A stretch of DNA of 64,000 nucleotides, from NCBI GenBank assembly GCA_025774935.1, contig JALGZK010000004.1:124001-188000 (forward strand), written 5' to 3'. Made by a program: the position numbers and the translations under genes. This stretch comes from a bacterium (lineage in GTDB: Bacteria > Joyebacterota > Joyebacteria > Joyebacterales > Joyebacteraceae). Positions 1 to 8,308 of the stretch are shown here, piece by piece (the first letter of the stretch is position 1; every line of letters begins with the position of its first letter). The notes beneath the pieces were generated by a model, which made no database searches, had not been told where the DNA came from, and saw nothing but the letters and a program-made list of their open reading frames with translations.

Positions 1-216
1 CGTCTCGCTTTGTGCGCGGCTACGCGCGGGGCGACCTCGATCGGCGCGGGACACGCCTGCTCCTGAATCCCCTTGACACCGGAAACTCCCGGTGGAAGAA
101 TGCCGCCACCGAGGACGCGGGCCCGATGCCGCGGGGCCAGCGCGTGCGGCCGGCGTGATCCCGTCACGCCGAGGCCGGGCCTCGGCTGACCAGCGGCGGC
201 GAGAGGAGCCTGCCGG
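1..216. other. Window-edge leader before the first gene
   Basis: No gene can be assigned here. A short open frame enters from the left edge on the plus strand and stops near position 158. It could be the tail of an upstream gene, but its arginine-rich composition is also what random high-GC sequence gives, so I do not call it. The region also holds a promoter-like sequence (separate entry). Confidence 0.4.
73..101 (+). promoter_or_regulatory. Sigma-70-like promoter for the SLC13/Usp unit
   Basis: TTGACA at 73-78, a 17 bp spacer and AAGAAT at 96-101. The same -10 with the same spacing occurs before the WecA-like gene at 17087, which supports it. It would give a leader of about 110 nt before the GTG at 217. 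Confidence 0.5.
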
Positions 217-1602
217 GTGAGGCGAGCGAAGATCCTCTCCATAGTCATCGCCCTCGTTCTGCTCGGCGCGATCGCGTTCGCGCCGTCGCCCGCCGGTCTC
301 TCGCGGGCCGGTCAGAACGCCATCGCCATCTTCGTCCTCTGCTTCGTCCTCTGGGTATCGAACGCCCTTCCGCTCGCCGTCACGAGCCTCCTCGCCATCG
401 TCCTTCTGCCCATGCTCGGCGTGGTCCCGCTGACGCGTTCGTTCGCGCTCTTCGGAAGCCCCGTCGTCTTCTTCATCCTCGGTGCGTTCATGCTCGCGGC
501 GGCTCTCATGCGCTCCGGCCTCTCGACGCGCCTCGCCGTCGCGTTCATCCGACGCTTCGGGAAGACGCCGAAGTCGCTCATCGCCGGGATCATCCTCTCC
601 GGTGGGTTTCTCGCGTTCTGGATGCCTGAGCACGCCGTCGCGGCGATGCTCTTCCCGATCGTCCTCGAGATCGCGCGCGCGCTCGACCTCCAGCCGAGGA
701 AGAGCGGTTACGGCGCCGCGCTCTTCCTCGCCCTGGCCTGGGGCGCGGTCGTCGGAGGCATCGCCACGTTCCTCGGAGGCGCCAGGGCACCGCTCGCCCT
801 CGGCATCCTCTCCGAGCACTACGACCTCACGATCGGCTTCCTCGACTGGATGGTCGCCGTGGCGCCCCTCTCGATCATCCTGATGTTCGCGGCCTACTTC
901 GTCCTTACGAAGTTCTTCCCGATGGACGTGCAGGACATCGCGCGCGCCAAGGACGCGCTCGACGCGAAAGCCCGCGAGCTCGGTCCGGTCTCTGCGCGCG
1001 AGAAGGGCGTGAGCGCGATCACGGCCCTCACGATCGCGGCTTGGATCTTTGCGGGGCGCGACTTCGGGCTGGCGCCGATTGCGCTCTTGGCCTCCGTCGC
1101 GCTCTTCGTCTTCGGCCTCATCGAGTGGAAGAGCGTGGAGGAGTACGTCAACTGGGGCGTCATCCTGATGTACGGCGGGGCGCTCGCGATCGCGGCGGCG
1201 CTCCACGAGACGGGCGGGGCGAAGTGGATCGCGGACGTCGTCATGGCGCGCGCCGCCGGACTCCCGAGCATGTGGGTCGTGGCCACCTTCGCGCTCCTCG
1301 CGGCCTTCCTCACGGAGGCGATCAGCAACGTAGCCGCGGTCGCGCTCCTCCTGCCGATCTGCTTCGGTGTTGCCGAGGGCGCGGGCATCGGGCCGATCAC
1401 GGTGGTGTACGCCGTCGCGGTACCGGCGGGCCTAGCGTTCGCGCTGCCGATGGGCACGCCGCCGAACGCCATCGCCTTCTCGGCAGGCTACTTCAGGCTG
1501 AAGGACTCGGTCGCAGCGGGCGCGATCCTGAAGCTCGTCGCGCTCGTCATACTGTTAGTAGTGGCGAAGTTCTACTGGGCGTTCCTGGGGATCACGGGCT
1601 AG
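217..1602 (+). CDS. SLC13/DASS-family anion permease
   Basis: Polytopic inner-membrane transporter of 461 residues, the usual size for the divalent anion:Na+ symporter (DASS/SLC13) family, which imports dicarboxylates, sulfate or similar anions with sodium. Hydrophobic helices cover nearly the whole chain. The C-terminal repeat has the expected SNVAA motif (about residues 370-374) and MGTPPNA (about 412-418), which line the anion/Na+ site. In the N-terminal repeat the usual SNT motif is replaced by a PEH sequence (WMPEHAVAAM), so the binding site is asymmetric and the substrate cannot be predicted. The GTG start follows a GAGAGGAG ribosome site at about 201-208. A universal stress protein follows 23 bp downstream, probably in the same transcript. 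Confidence 0.85.
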   Translation: MRRAKILSIVIALVLLGAIAFAPSPAGLSRAGQNAIAIFVLCFVLWVSNALPLAVTSLLAIVLLPMLGVVPLTRSFALFGSPVVFFILGAFMLAAALMRSGLSTRLAVAFIRRFGKTPKSLIAGIILSGGFLAFWMPEHAVAAMLFPIVLEIARALDLQPRKSGYGAALFLALAWGAVVGGIATFLGGARAPLALGILSEHYDLTIGFLDWMVAVAPLSIILMFAAYFVLTKFFPMDVQDIARAKDALDAKARELGPVSAREKGVSAITALTIAAWIFAGRDFGLAPIALLASVALFVFGLIEWKSVEEYVNWGVILMYGGALAIAAALHETGGAKWIADVVMARAAGLPSMWVVATFALLAAFLTEAISNVAAVALLLPICFGVAEGAGIGPITVVYAVAVPAGLAFALPMGTPPNAIAFSAGYFRLKDSVAAGAILKLVALVILLVVAKFYWAFLGITG

Positions 1603-1625
1603 TCGATCGCTCCCGGAGGGTGCAC

Positions 1626-2105
1626 TTGAAGCGAATACTGCTACTGCTCTCGCCTTCGCGCGTCTCGTCGAAGTGCGTCGAGGCCGCCATCGGAGCGGCC
1701 GTGAAAGAGAACGGCGAGCTCGTCGCCCTCTACATCGTCGACACCTCGCTCTCGGACGACGTCAGGGAACGCCTGCAGGATCTCGGCTTCCTCGGAGAGA
1801 GGCCGAGCGACCAGCTCCTCGAGGAGATGCGGCGGGAGCAGGAGCGACAGGGGAAAGGAGAGCTCGCGCGCATCCGCGAGCTGGCCGGACGGCGCGGGGT
1901 CGACTGCAGGACGAATCTGGTCGAGGGGGAGTTTCTCGAGAGCTCGCTCGAGGTCGCGAGGAAGGAGTCCGCGGACGCCATCTTCGTGACGCGCCGCGAG
2001 CGGTCGGCGATCTCGAGGCTCGTCGCCGGGTCCGTGGTCGCGAGCCTCCGGAACGCCGCCCCCTGCCGGGTTCTCGTGCATGATCCCCGCGGATCCGAAG
2101 GCTGA
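1626..2105 (+). CDS. Universal stress protein (UspA family)
   Basis: Protein of 159 residues with the Usp alpha/beta Rossmann-like fold: an N-terminal RILLLLSPS strand, a central helical region rich in charged residues, and a C-terminal strand ending CRVLVH. The usual G-x2-G-x9-G(S/T) nucleotide loop is degenerate: the first glycines are missing and only the final GS (VAGSVVAS) remains, so ATP binding is doubtful. A TTG start at 1626 is chosen because GGAGG at 1615-1619 lies 6 bp before it; a GTG at 1620 would sit directly on the ribosome site. It probably works with the upstream permease, an arrangement common for Usp proteins. Confidence 0.8.
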   Translation: MKRILLLLSPSRVSSKCVEAAIGAAVKENGELVALYIVDTSLSDDVRERLQDLGFLGERPSDQLLEEMRREQERQGKGELARIRELAGRRGVDCRTNLVEGEFLESSLEVARKESADAIFVTRRERSAISRLVAGSVVASLRNAAPCRVLVHDPRGSEG

Positions 2106-2154
2106 CGCACCGGGTCTGATCCCCGGGGACGACGCCCCGTGTCCCGGGCGCCGG

Positions 2155-4671
2155 CTAGTCTCCGAGCGCCGCGATCTCCGCCTCGAGTCGCTCCCGGAAC
2201 CTCGGGTCTTCCGTCAGAGCGATCGCACCCTCGAACTCCGCCCTCGCCTCGCTTGTCCTCCCCATCTCGGCGAGAAGCCGTCCGAGGTTCGCGCGCGGGG
2301 CCGGGGACCTTGGACGGAACACGATCTCCTTCCGGAGTTCCGCCTCGGCCATCTCCAGATCTCCGAGCTCGTAGTACGCTTCCGCGAGCCGCGTGTGGAC
2401 GTGTTCGACGGGAGTGCGCCCCGAGAGCACGGCCCTCAGTGACGCGATCGCATCGCGGTACTGCCCGTTCGCGAGCAACATGTCGGCGAGCCTCGACTGC
2501 GCGAGGCTGTGGCGGGGGTCGATCATCACGGTCAGCTTGAGCGCCTCGAACTCCTCCACCAGGTCGCCCTGATCCATGTGAACCAGCGACAGGGTGTAGG
2601 CCGCGTCCGTGCTCTCCGGGTCGATCTCGAGGGCTCTGTTGAGCGAGGCAATCGCACCGTCCGGGTCGCCCGACAGCTTGAGCGTCTGCCCGAGCCCGAC
2701 GTGCGCCATCGGGTCGTCGGGCGTGATCGCGATCGCCCGTCTGAACGCGCGTCCCGCTTCCCCCAGTCTCTCGAGGCGAAGGTAGACGCTCCCGAGACCC
2801 AGGTACGCCTGTGGATCTTCCGGGTCGGCCTCGACCGCGTCCCGGTACGACTCGGAGGCGCCCTCGAAGTCTCCTCTCCGGAACCGCTCGAGCCCCTCGC
2901 GCAGGTAGCGCGCCACCTCCGTGCCGCTCTCCGGGTCGACCATCTCGAAGGAACTCGCGGTGCGGGCGGCCTCTGCGAAGCTCGTGTTCGCGAGCTGTTC
3001 CCTGAGGACGACCGAGTCCGTTGCGTTCGCGAAGTAGCCCGCGATCACGAGCGCGAACGCCAGCACCGCGAACGTGCCGGGCAGGCTCCCGGGCGGCCTC
3101 GTCAGCGCGGCGGCGCCTCCGACGACGCCGACGACCGCGCCCGGGATCAGGAGCACGGGCATCTTCAGGAACACGGCCGGCAGCAAAGACGCCACGAGCG
3201 CGAGCACGCCGAGCAGGACGCGGAGCTTCTTCTCTCCGAGGGTCGTCGACAGGTTCCAGGCGCCCTCGCGAAGCGCGGGCGACGTCTCCCATAGGTCGCG
3301 CCCGGTAAGGACGAGCACGGGAACCACGATGAAGGTCACGAGGATCGCCGGCGGGAGCCAGAGCGCGGCGGCCCCTCCGGCGTAGCCTGAGTATCCGAGC
3401 AGGAACAGGAAGACCGTCGCGCCTCCGACCATGAACCCGGCCAGGAGCGGGAACCTCGCGAGCCTGAACGGCGGGGTGTAGTAGAGGTAGTACACGGCCA
3501 GAACAGCCAGCACGTGCGTGAGCGCCACGTAACTCACCGACAGCGCCATGAGGGTGGCGAACGAGAACGAGACGAGACCCACCTCGAGCAGATGCTGGTG
3601 ATGTTCCGGTTCCGCGTCGACGTCCCCGGCGGTCATGCGCCGGAGGGCGACGACGGCCATGCTCGTGAAGAATGCCGCGCCGAGGATCCCGATCAGCGCG
3701 ATCACGTCGAACGGGTGCGTGATCTTCAGGAGTCCGGTCGAGTTCAGGAGCAGCCGCGCTCCGAGGACGAGTCCCCCGAACGTGACGAGCACGTGGTACG
3801 GTGTCTGCACGGGGTCGATAGTGCTCCGGAGCACCGCGAACCTGGTCCTGTCGTAGAGCCTGACCCAGAGCGCGAGGACCGGCGCGATCACGATAAGGTC
3901 GATCAGTGCGTTCGAGAGGTCAGAGAGCCCGAAGGGCGTCGCGTTCACGAACGCGCGGTGGACGCTCGCCTTCGCGAAGAGGAGCTGGTAGACGTTCGCC
4001 ACGTCGCCGCCGAGGAACCTCACGACCGCGACGGTGATGGGCGGGAGCGCGAAGAAGAAGAACATCGTCGTGTAAATGACGAAGAGCGACCCCACCGCGC
4101 GGGCGACGTTCCGCGTCTTCAGATGCACGTAGAACGCTCCCAGGAGACATCCGAGCGCCGCCTCGATCCTGATCCCGGCGGTCGTTCCCTGGAACTCGCG
4201 GTAGGCCGGGTTCATGAGGTTCACGAACGCCGGCCAGAGCCGATCCCCCTTGGGCAGGAGGTAGCCGATGAGCTCCGGCGTCTCTCGCGTGCGCGCGAAG
4301 GCGATGTCGATGAGAGGGGGGAGGAGCGTCAGAAGCCACGCGAAGAGCATGAGCTTCGTGACGCGTTCGATCCGCTCGCCTGACAGCCACGAGAGGACGA
4401 CCGACAGGGTCAGGAGGGGCGCGATGTAGGCGAGCGGGTAGTGTACGAAGTACGAGAGGAAGTAGAGCGTCTTCTGCTGCCCGGCGACCTGTTCTAGGAA
4501 GTGCCGCAGAACGATGATCGCGGCGAGCACGAGGAGCCACCTGCCGAGACCCATGGGCAGCTCCTCGATCGTGTCGACTATCCGGAGGACCCACCCACGA
4601 AGTCCGCCTCCGCCTCCCGCCTCAGCCGTCAGCTCGTCAGCCGGCCCCGCCGGCGCTCTCTCCTCGTCCAT
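2155..4671 (-). CDS. Membrane protein: degenerate UbiA-like domain fused to TPR repeats
   Basis: Protein of 838 residues. Residues 1-40 are cytoplasm-like, about 41-285 hold several membrane helices, about 290-545 resemble a UbiA prenyltransferase, and about 590-838 are tandem TPR repeats (for example EADPEDPQAYLGLGSVYLRL). UbiA resemblance rests on YYTPPFRLAR (397-406), which matches the conserved Y-x-PP-x-RLKR segment, and on RDLWE...LGEKKLR (459-484), which matches the second Asp motif and the LGEEKAR tail. The catalytic aspartates are poorly kept: motif 1 reads GDVDAEPEHH and motif 2 has D-x2-E with the last Asp lost. A scaffold or a changed activity is more likely than normal prenyl transfer. 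The ATG at 4671 has a GGAGGGG site upstream and is preferred over an earlier in-frame ATG. Monocistronic on the minus strand. Confidence 0.65.
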   Translation of the reverse strand: MDEERAPAGPADELTAEAGGGGGLRGWVLRIVDTIEELPMGLGRWLLVLAAIIVLRHFLEQVAGQQKTLYFLSYFVHYPLAYIAPLLTLSVVLSWLSGERIERVTKLMLFAWLLTLLPPLIDIAFARTRETPELIGYLLPKGDRLWPAFVNLMNPAYREFQGTTAGIRIEAALGCLLGAFYVHLKTRNVARAVGSLFVIYTTMFFFFALPPITVAVVRFLGGDVANVYQLLFAKASVHRAFVNATPFGLSDLSNALIDLIVIAPVLALWVRLYDRTRFAVLRSTIDPVQTPYHVLVTFGGLVLGARLLLNSTGLLKITHPFDVIALIGILGAAFFTSMAVVALRRMTAGDVDAEPEHHQHLLEVGLVSFSFATLMALSVSYVALTHVLAVLAVYYLYYTPPFRLARFPLLAGFMVGGATVFLFLLGYSGYAGGAAALWLPPAILVTFIVVPVLVLTGRDLWETSPALREGAWNLSTTLGEKKLRVLLGVLALVASLLPAVFLKMPVLLIPGAVVGVVGGAAALTRPPGSLPGTFAVLAFALVIAGYFANATDSVVLREQLANTSFAEAARTASSFEMVDPESGTEVARYLREGLERFRRGDFEGASESYRDAVEADPEDPQAYLGLGSVYLRLERLGEAGRAFRRAIAITPDDPMAHVGLGQTLKLSGDPDGAIASLNRALEIDPESTDAAYTLSLVHMDQGDLVEEFEALKLTVMIDPRHSLAQSRLADMLLANGQYRDAIASLRAVLSGRTPVEHVHTRLAEAYYELGDLEMAEAELRKEIVFRPRSPAPRANLGRLLAEMGRTSEARAEFEGAIALTEDPRFRERLEAEIAALGD

Positions 4672-4798
4672 CCGTTCCCCTCCGAGTCCGTCCGATTGCG
4701 CGACTGCCGTCGCGTCGGTCGCGCCCCCTCGCCGCGCGCCGTGGAGAGCGCGGGGATGGCGAGAACGGGGCGCTGTTCGGGTCCTCAACCTCTTCACG

Positions 4799-4827
4799 AG
4801 CCTAAGCTTGGGGATAGGCCGAGTCAA
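4799..4827 (-). promoter_or_regulatory. Minus-strand promoter for the UbiA-like/TPR gene
   Basis: Reading the minus strand, TTGACT (4827-4822), a 17 bp spacer and TAGGCT (4804-4799). It predicts a leader of about 120 nt. It is divergent from the plus-strand promoter at 4867, about 40 bp away. Confidence 0.6.
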
Positions 4828-4866
4828 GCGACTAGCTCCGATGCGGCGGTGATTTGGGCTTCTCGC

Positions 4867-4895
4867 TTGACCCGGGGGGCTTCTGACCGTAGAAT
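4867..4895 (+). promoter_or_regulatory. Promoter for the small helical protein
   Basis: TTGACC at 4867-4872, 17 bp spacer, TAGAAT at 4890-4895. One of the best matches to the promoter form seen across the window. Confidence 0.65.
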
Positions 4896-4924
4896 GCCCC
4901 CTTGGGACTCACTCGACGGACGAC

Positions 4925-5218
4925 ATGAAGGAGCGGCCTTCCACTATGACCGAGCAGTTCAACGACGCCGAGATGGCGCGGCTTCTCTCGGAAGAAGAGC
5001 ACAAACTCGAGCGGCTGAGAGAGCTGGTCGACAGCGCCTGCGAGGAGATCATCCGCGGGAGACTCGATCGCCAGGAGGCGACCGTCCTCGCGCAGCGCGT
5101 GAGGCGTCAGGCCCACGAGATCATCCCCGACCTTATGGACAAGTTCGATCTCATCTACGCCAGCCGCTTCGAGCGGCTCATCTCGCAGTACATCGACGAA
5201 CGCGGCAGCGGGAGCTGA
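4925..5218 (+). CDS. Small helical hypothetical protein
   Basis: A 97-residue, charged, almost entirely helical protein with no signal peptide, membrane segment or cysteine. I do not recognise a family. Its reality is supported by the strong promoter ending 30 bp upstream and the perfect hairpin 26 bp after its stop, which make it a stand-alone transcription unit. The start is uncertain: ATG 4925 lacks a good ribosome site, while ATG 4946 (residue 8) has AAGGAG at 4928-4933 at a rather long spacing. A heptad-like leucine/isoleucine pattern (residues 18-50) suggests a coiled coil or helical-bundle oligomer. Confidence 0.55.
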   Translation: MKERPSTMTEQFNDAEMARLLSEEEHKLERLRELVDSACEEIIRGRLDRQEATVLAQRVRRQAHEIIPDLMDKFDLIYASRFERLISQYIDERGSGS

Positions 5219-5243
5219 CCACCGACACACGAACTACCCAAGA

Positions 5244-5271
5244 CCACCCGAAGCGGACCCGCTTCGGGTGG
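5244..5271 (+). terminator. 12 bp hairpin after the small helical protein
   Basis: Perfect inverted repeat, arms 5244-5255 and 5260-5271, with a 4-nt loop. No T-run follows, so it may act as a transcript-end stabiliser rather than a classical intrinsic terminator. Confidence 0.55.
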
Positions 5272-5351
5272 CCGCTATCCAGGTACCCGGTCTTGCGGCC
5301 GGGTCCCGCGCGGGCGCCGCTGCGCCGGCGCCGCCGCGCCGGCGACACCTA

Positions 5352-5381
5352 TTGACCGGGTCGCGGGGCGTGTGCTACCGT
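5352..5381 (+). promoter_or_regulatory. Promoter for the MBL-fold hydrolase/EPS operon
   Basis: TTGACC at 5352-5357, 18 bp spacer, TACCGT at 5376-5381, with an extended TG one base before the -10. It gives a leader of about 75 nt to the ATG at 5465. Confidence 0.5.
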
Positions 5382-5464
5382 CCGGAACCGGTCTGCGGCG
5401 GCCATCCAGGCGCGTCTAGCGGGGCGGTCTATGCCGTGGAGGCACGTCACCCGAGGGGAGCGGG

Positions 5465-6274
5465 ATGAGGGTCGCCGTACTCGCGAGCGGGAGCTCCGGA
5501 AACGCCATCGTCGTCGAGTCGAACGGGACGGCCGTGCTCGTGGACGCCGGCATCTCCGGCAAGCGCGTGACTGCCGCGATGGACTCCGCGGGCCTCGCCA
5601 CCGAGTCGCTCTCGGCCGTTCTCGTCACTCACGAGCATTCCGATCACATCGGCGGCCTCGGTCCCGTGGCCCGTCGGTTCGGCCTGCCGGTCTACGCGAC
5701 CTCGGGAACACACGAGGCGATCGATGGCCGTGTGGGCACGTGTCCGGACAGGGCCGTCATCGAGGCCGGCCGGCGGTTCGAGATCGGGGATCTCGAGGTC
5801 GCGCCCTTCTCGGTGAGCCACGACTGCGCCGATCCGGTGGGGTACTCGATCACGGACGGCGCGAGCAGGGTCGCGATCGCGACCGACCTCGGCGTCGTGG
5901 GCCGGAGCGTCCGTCGCCACCTGGAGATGGCAGACTGCGTGATCCTCGAGTTCAACCACGACGAACACATGCTGGTCGACGGGACGTATCCCTGGCCATT
6001 GAAGCGGCGCATCATGAGCAACGTCGGACATCTGTCGAACGTGACCGCGGCGCGGGAGCTGATGCGACTCGCCGACGGGCCGATGTCGACGCTCGTTCTG
6101 GCGCATCTGTCTCAGGAGAATAACACGCCCGAGCTGGCGGCGGAGAGCGCGGCGGATGTTCTCGACCGCACCGGCCGCGCCGACGTGGCCGTTCACGTCG
6201 CATCGCAGAACGATCCGCTCGGGCCGATCGAGATCGAACGCACCGTGAGCGCGGGCGAGACCGCGCGAACGTAG
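5465..6274 (+). CDS. MBL-fold metallohydrolase (YycJ/WalJ type)
   Basis: Metallo-beta-lactamase-fold hydrolase of 269 residues, cytoplasmic, with no signal peptide. The first residues (RVAVLASGSSGNAIVVES) are the typical opening of the YycJ/WalJ subfamily, and HEHSDH (about residues 57-62) is the di-metal motif; later ligands include the His of SHDCAD and the Asp of ATDLG. WalJ-type proteins are putative nucleases linked to cell-wall or DNA-repair functions; the substrate here is unknown. The ATG follows GAGGGGAG. The UDP-glucose dehydrogenase gene begins 20 bp downstream, so this gene may be the first of the polysaccharide operon, though the functional link is unclear. Confidence 0.85.
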   Translation: MRVAVLASGSSGNAIVVESNGTAVLVDAGISGKRVTAAMDSAGLATESLSAVLVTHEHSDHIGGLGPVARRFGLPVYATSGTHEAIDGRVGTCPDRAVIEAGRRFEIGDLEVAPFSVSHDCADPVGYSITDGASRVAIATDLGVVGRSVRRHLEMADCVILEFNHDEHMLVDGTYPWPLKRRIMSNVGHLSNVTAARELMRLADGPMSTLVLAHLSQENNTPELAAESAADVLDRTGRADVAVHVASQNDPLGPIEIERTVSAGETART

Positions 6275-6294
6275 GGGGGGAGTTCAGAGGGCCG

Positions 6295-7608
6295 ATGCAC
6301 AAGATCGCGGTGATTGGCACAGGCTATGTGGGGCTCGTCGGCGGCGCCGGGTTGGCGGACTTCGGGAACGACGTGACGTGCGTCGACCTCGTCGAGGAGA
6401 AGATCGAGGCACTCAGGCGAGGCGAGATACCGTTCTACGAACCGGGCCTCTCCGAGGTCGTGCTCCGAAACGTGCGCGAGGGCAGACTCGCATTCACGAC
6501 GGGCCTCGAGGGCGCGATACGCGAGTGCGACGTCATCTTAATCGCCGTCGGCACGCCGGAGGGAGACGGCGGCGCGGTAGACCTGTCGCAGGTGGACGCC
6601 GTCGCGAGGGACATCGGCAGGCACATGGACGGGTACCGCACAATCGTCCAGAAGAGCACGGTGCCGGTGGGCACGGCGCAGAGGCTCCGGAAGATCGTCG
6701 AGGAGGAGCAGAAGGAACCGCACGAGTTCGACGTCGTCTCCAACCCCGAGTTCCTGCGGGAGGGGTCAGCGGTCGGGGACTTCATGCGCCCCGACAGGGT
6801 CGTCGTCGGCACCGACACCGAGAAGGCGATGGAGATCATGCGGAGCATCTACGCGCCGCTCTATCTCATCCACACGCCCATCGTCGAGACGACTCCCGAG
6901 TCGGCCGAGCTGATCAAGTACGCATCGAACGCGTTCCTCGCGACGAAGATCTCATTCATCAACGAGGTCGCGAACATCTGCGAGAAGGTCGGGGCCGACG
7001 TTCAGGTCGTCGCGTACGCCATGGGGCTCGACGGCAGGATCGGACCGAAGTTCCTCCACGCCGGCGCGGGATACGGCGGGTCGTGCTTCCCGAAAGACAC
7101 GAAGGCGCTCGTGCGTATCGCGGAGGCGGCCGGCGCGGAGGCGAGGATCGTCGGCGCCACCGTCGGCGTGAACCGTGACCAGAAGGAGCGAATGGTCGAC
7201 AAGGTCGTCGCGGCGGCGGACGGCAGCGTGGACGGGAAGACGATCGGAGTTCTCGGGCTCTCCTTCAAGCCGAACACGGACGACATGCGTTACGCCTCCT
7301 CGATCGTCCTCATCGAGGGACTTCTAGAGCGCGGAGCGACGGTCAAGGCGTTCGACCCCGTCGCGATGGACAACGCCCGCGCGATCATGCCGGGTATCGA
7401 GTATGTCGACGAGAGATACAAGGCCGCCGAGGGCGCGAACGTGCTCGTCGTGGTCACCGAGTGGAACGAGTTCAGGCAGCTCGACTTCGACCTCCTGAAG
7501 AGCATCATGACGGAGCCGGTCGTCGTCGATCTCAGGAACGTATACGAGCCGGGCGACATCGAGGCTCACGGTTTCCGTTACGTCGGTGTCGGGCGCGGGA
7601 GGCCGTAG
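6295..7608 (+). CDS. ugd: UDP-glucose 6-dehydrogenase
   Basis: NAD-dependent enzyme that oxidises UDP-glucose to UDP-glucuronate for exopolysaccharide. It has 437 residues, typical for bacterial Ugd/TuaD. The N-terminal Rossmann motif GTGYVGLVGG lies at residues 7-16, the central domain has EFLREGSAVGDF, the catalytic cysteine is in GYGGSCFPKD (about 258-267), and the C-terminal UDP-binding domain carries GLSFKPNTDDMR. Its neighbours fit: an RmlC-like epimerase 24 bp downstream, then export and chain-length genes. The dehydratase at 15985 could use its UDP-glucuronate product if it is a decarboxylase. Confidence 0.93.
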   Translation: MHKIAVIGTGYVGLVGGAGLADFGNDVTCVDLVEEKIEALRRGEIPFYEPGLSEVVLRNVREGRLAFTTGLEGAIRECDVILIAVGTPEGDGGAVDLSQVDAVARDIGRHMDGYRTIVQKSTVPVGTAQRLRKIVEEEQKEPHEFDVVSNPEFLREGSAVGDFMRPDRVVVGTDTEKAMEIMRSIYAPLYLIHTPIVETTPESAELIKYASNAFLATKISFINEVANICEKVGADVQVVAYAMGLDGRIGPKFLHAGAGYGGSCFPKDTKALVRIAEAAGAEARIVGATVGVNRDQKERMVDKVVAAADGSVDGKTIGVLGLSFKPNTDDMRYASSIVLIEGLLERGATVKAFDPVAMDNARAIMPGIEYVDERYKAAEGANVLVVVTEWNEFRQLDFDLLKSIMTEPVVVDLRNVYEPGDIEAHGFRYVGVGRGRP

Positions 7609-7632
7609 GTCCGTCTCCCGAAGGAGGTGACG

Positions 7633-8169
7633 ATGGCTGCGGACAACGAGGGCGGAGGCGGCGGGAGCGGCGGTGCCGGACCGGGCCTGCCCAGAGGCGT
7701 CAAGGCCGGGCGACTCATCGACGGCGTCGCCATCAAGCAGCTCGCGCTTCTTCCCGACGAGCGGGGCTACCTCATGGAGATGCTCCGCGCGGACGACGAG
7801 ATCTTCCGGCAGTTCGGTCAGGTCTACCTGTCGGTCGCGTTCCCGGGGGTCGTCAAGGGCTGGCACTACCACAAGGTGCAGACCGACTACTTCACGATCG
7901 TCAAGGGGATGATGAAGGTCGTTCTCTACGACGGACGTCCGGACTCTCCGACGCACGGAGAGGTCAACGAGTTCTTCATGGGCGAGCTGAACCCCCTCCT
8001 CATCACGATCCCGCCAGGGGTCCTTCACGGGATGAAGGCGATCGGCACCGAGCCTGGGTATCTCATCAACTGCCCGACCGAGCCCTACAGCTACGACGAT
8101 CCGGACGAGTACCGGGTCAACCCTCACAGCGCCGAGGTGCCCTACGACTGGGATCGTAAGGACGGCTAG
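7633..8169 (+). CDS. RmlC-like cupin (dTDP-4-dehydrorhamnose 3,5-epimerase family)
   Basis: Cupin-fold protein of 178 residues. It opens with a Gly-rich, probably disordered tail (to about residue 25), then the RmlC core: LLPDERGYLMEMLR, GWHYHK (metal/active-site His region), IPPGVLHGMKAIG and a C-terminal PDEYR...PYDW. The family epimerises 4-keto sugar nucleotides. This belongs to the shorter sugar-epimerase branch, and without an adjacent RmlA, RmlB or RmlD the exact substrate is open. The ATG at 7633 is set by AAGGAGG at 7621-7627; a GTG at 7627 overlaps that site and is rejected. Same operon as ugd. Confidence 0.8.
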   Translation: MAADNEGGGGGSGGAGPGLPRGVKAGRLIDGVAIKQLALLPDERGYLMEMLRADDEIFRQFGQVYLSVAFPGVVKGWHYHKVQTDYFTIVKGMMKVVLYDGRPDSPTHGEVNEFFMGELNPLLITIPPGVLHGMKAIGTEPGYLINCPTEPYSYDDPDEYRVNPHSAEVPYDWDRKDG

Positions 8170-8188
8170 CTGGAGGCAGCCGCGACCG

Positions 8189-8218
8189 TTGACTCGCCCT
8201 CACATGCCGGGCTATCAT
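8189..8218 (+). promoter_or_regulatory. Promoter for the exporter/chain-length/polymerase genes
   Basis: TTGACT at 8189-8194, 18 bp spacer, TATCAT at 8213-8218. It lies just after the RmlC-like stop, so the export genes can be transcribed on their own. It also shows that an in-frame TTG at 8189 is the -35 and not the start of the exporter. Confidence 0.6.
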
Positions 8219-8308
8219 ATAGGTTCGGACCTGAGCAATCCGTCCAGGCTCCGACGGCGACGGATCGGGACCGCCCCGCGGGGGCGACCGCACCTCGAGG
8301 AGACGAGT

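Noticed and set aside
3-158. Partial open frame entering at the left edge
   Set aside because: Arginine-rich and without recognisable motif; it overlaps the promoter-like sequence at 73-101, so it cannot be supported as a gene.
8189-8308. Upstream extension of the exporter from a TTG at 8189
   Set aside because: The TTG is part of the -35 box, and TTG 8309 gives a ribosome site and an intact signal peptide.
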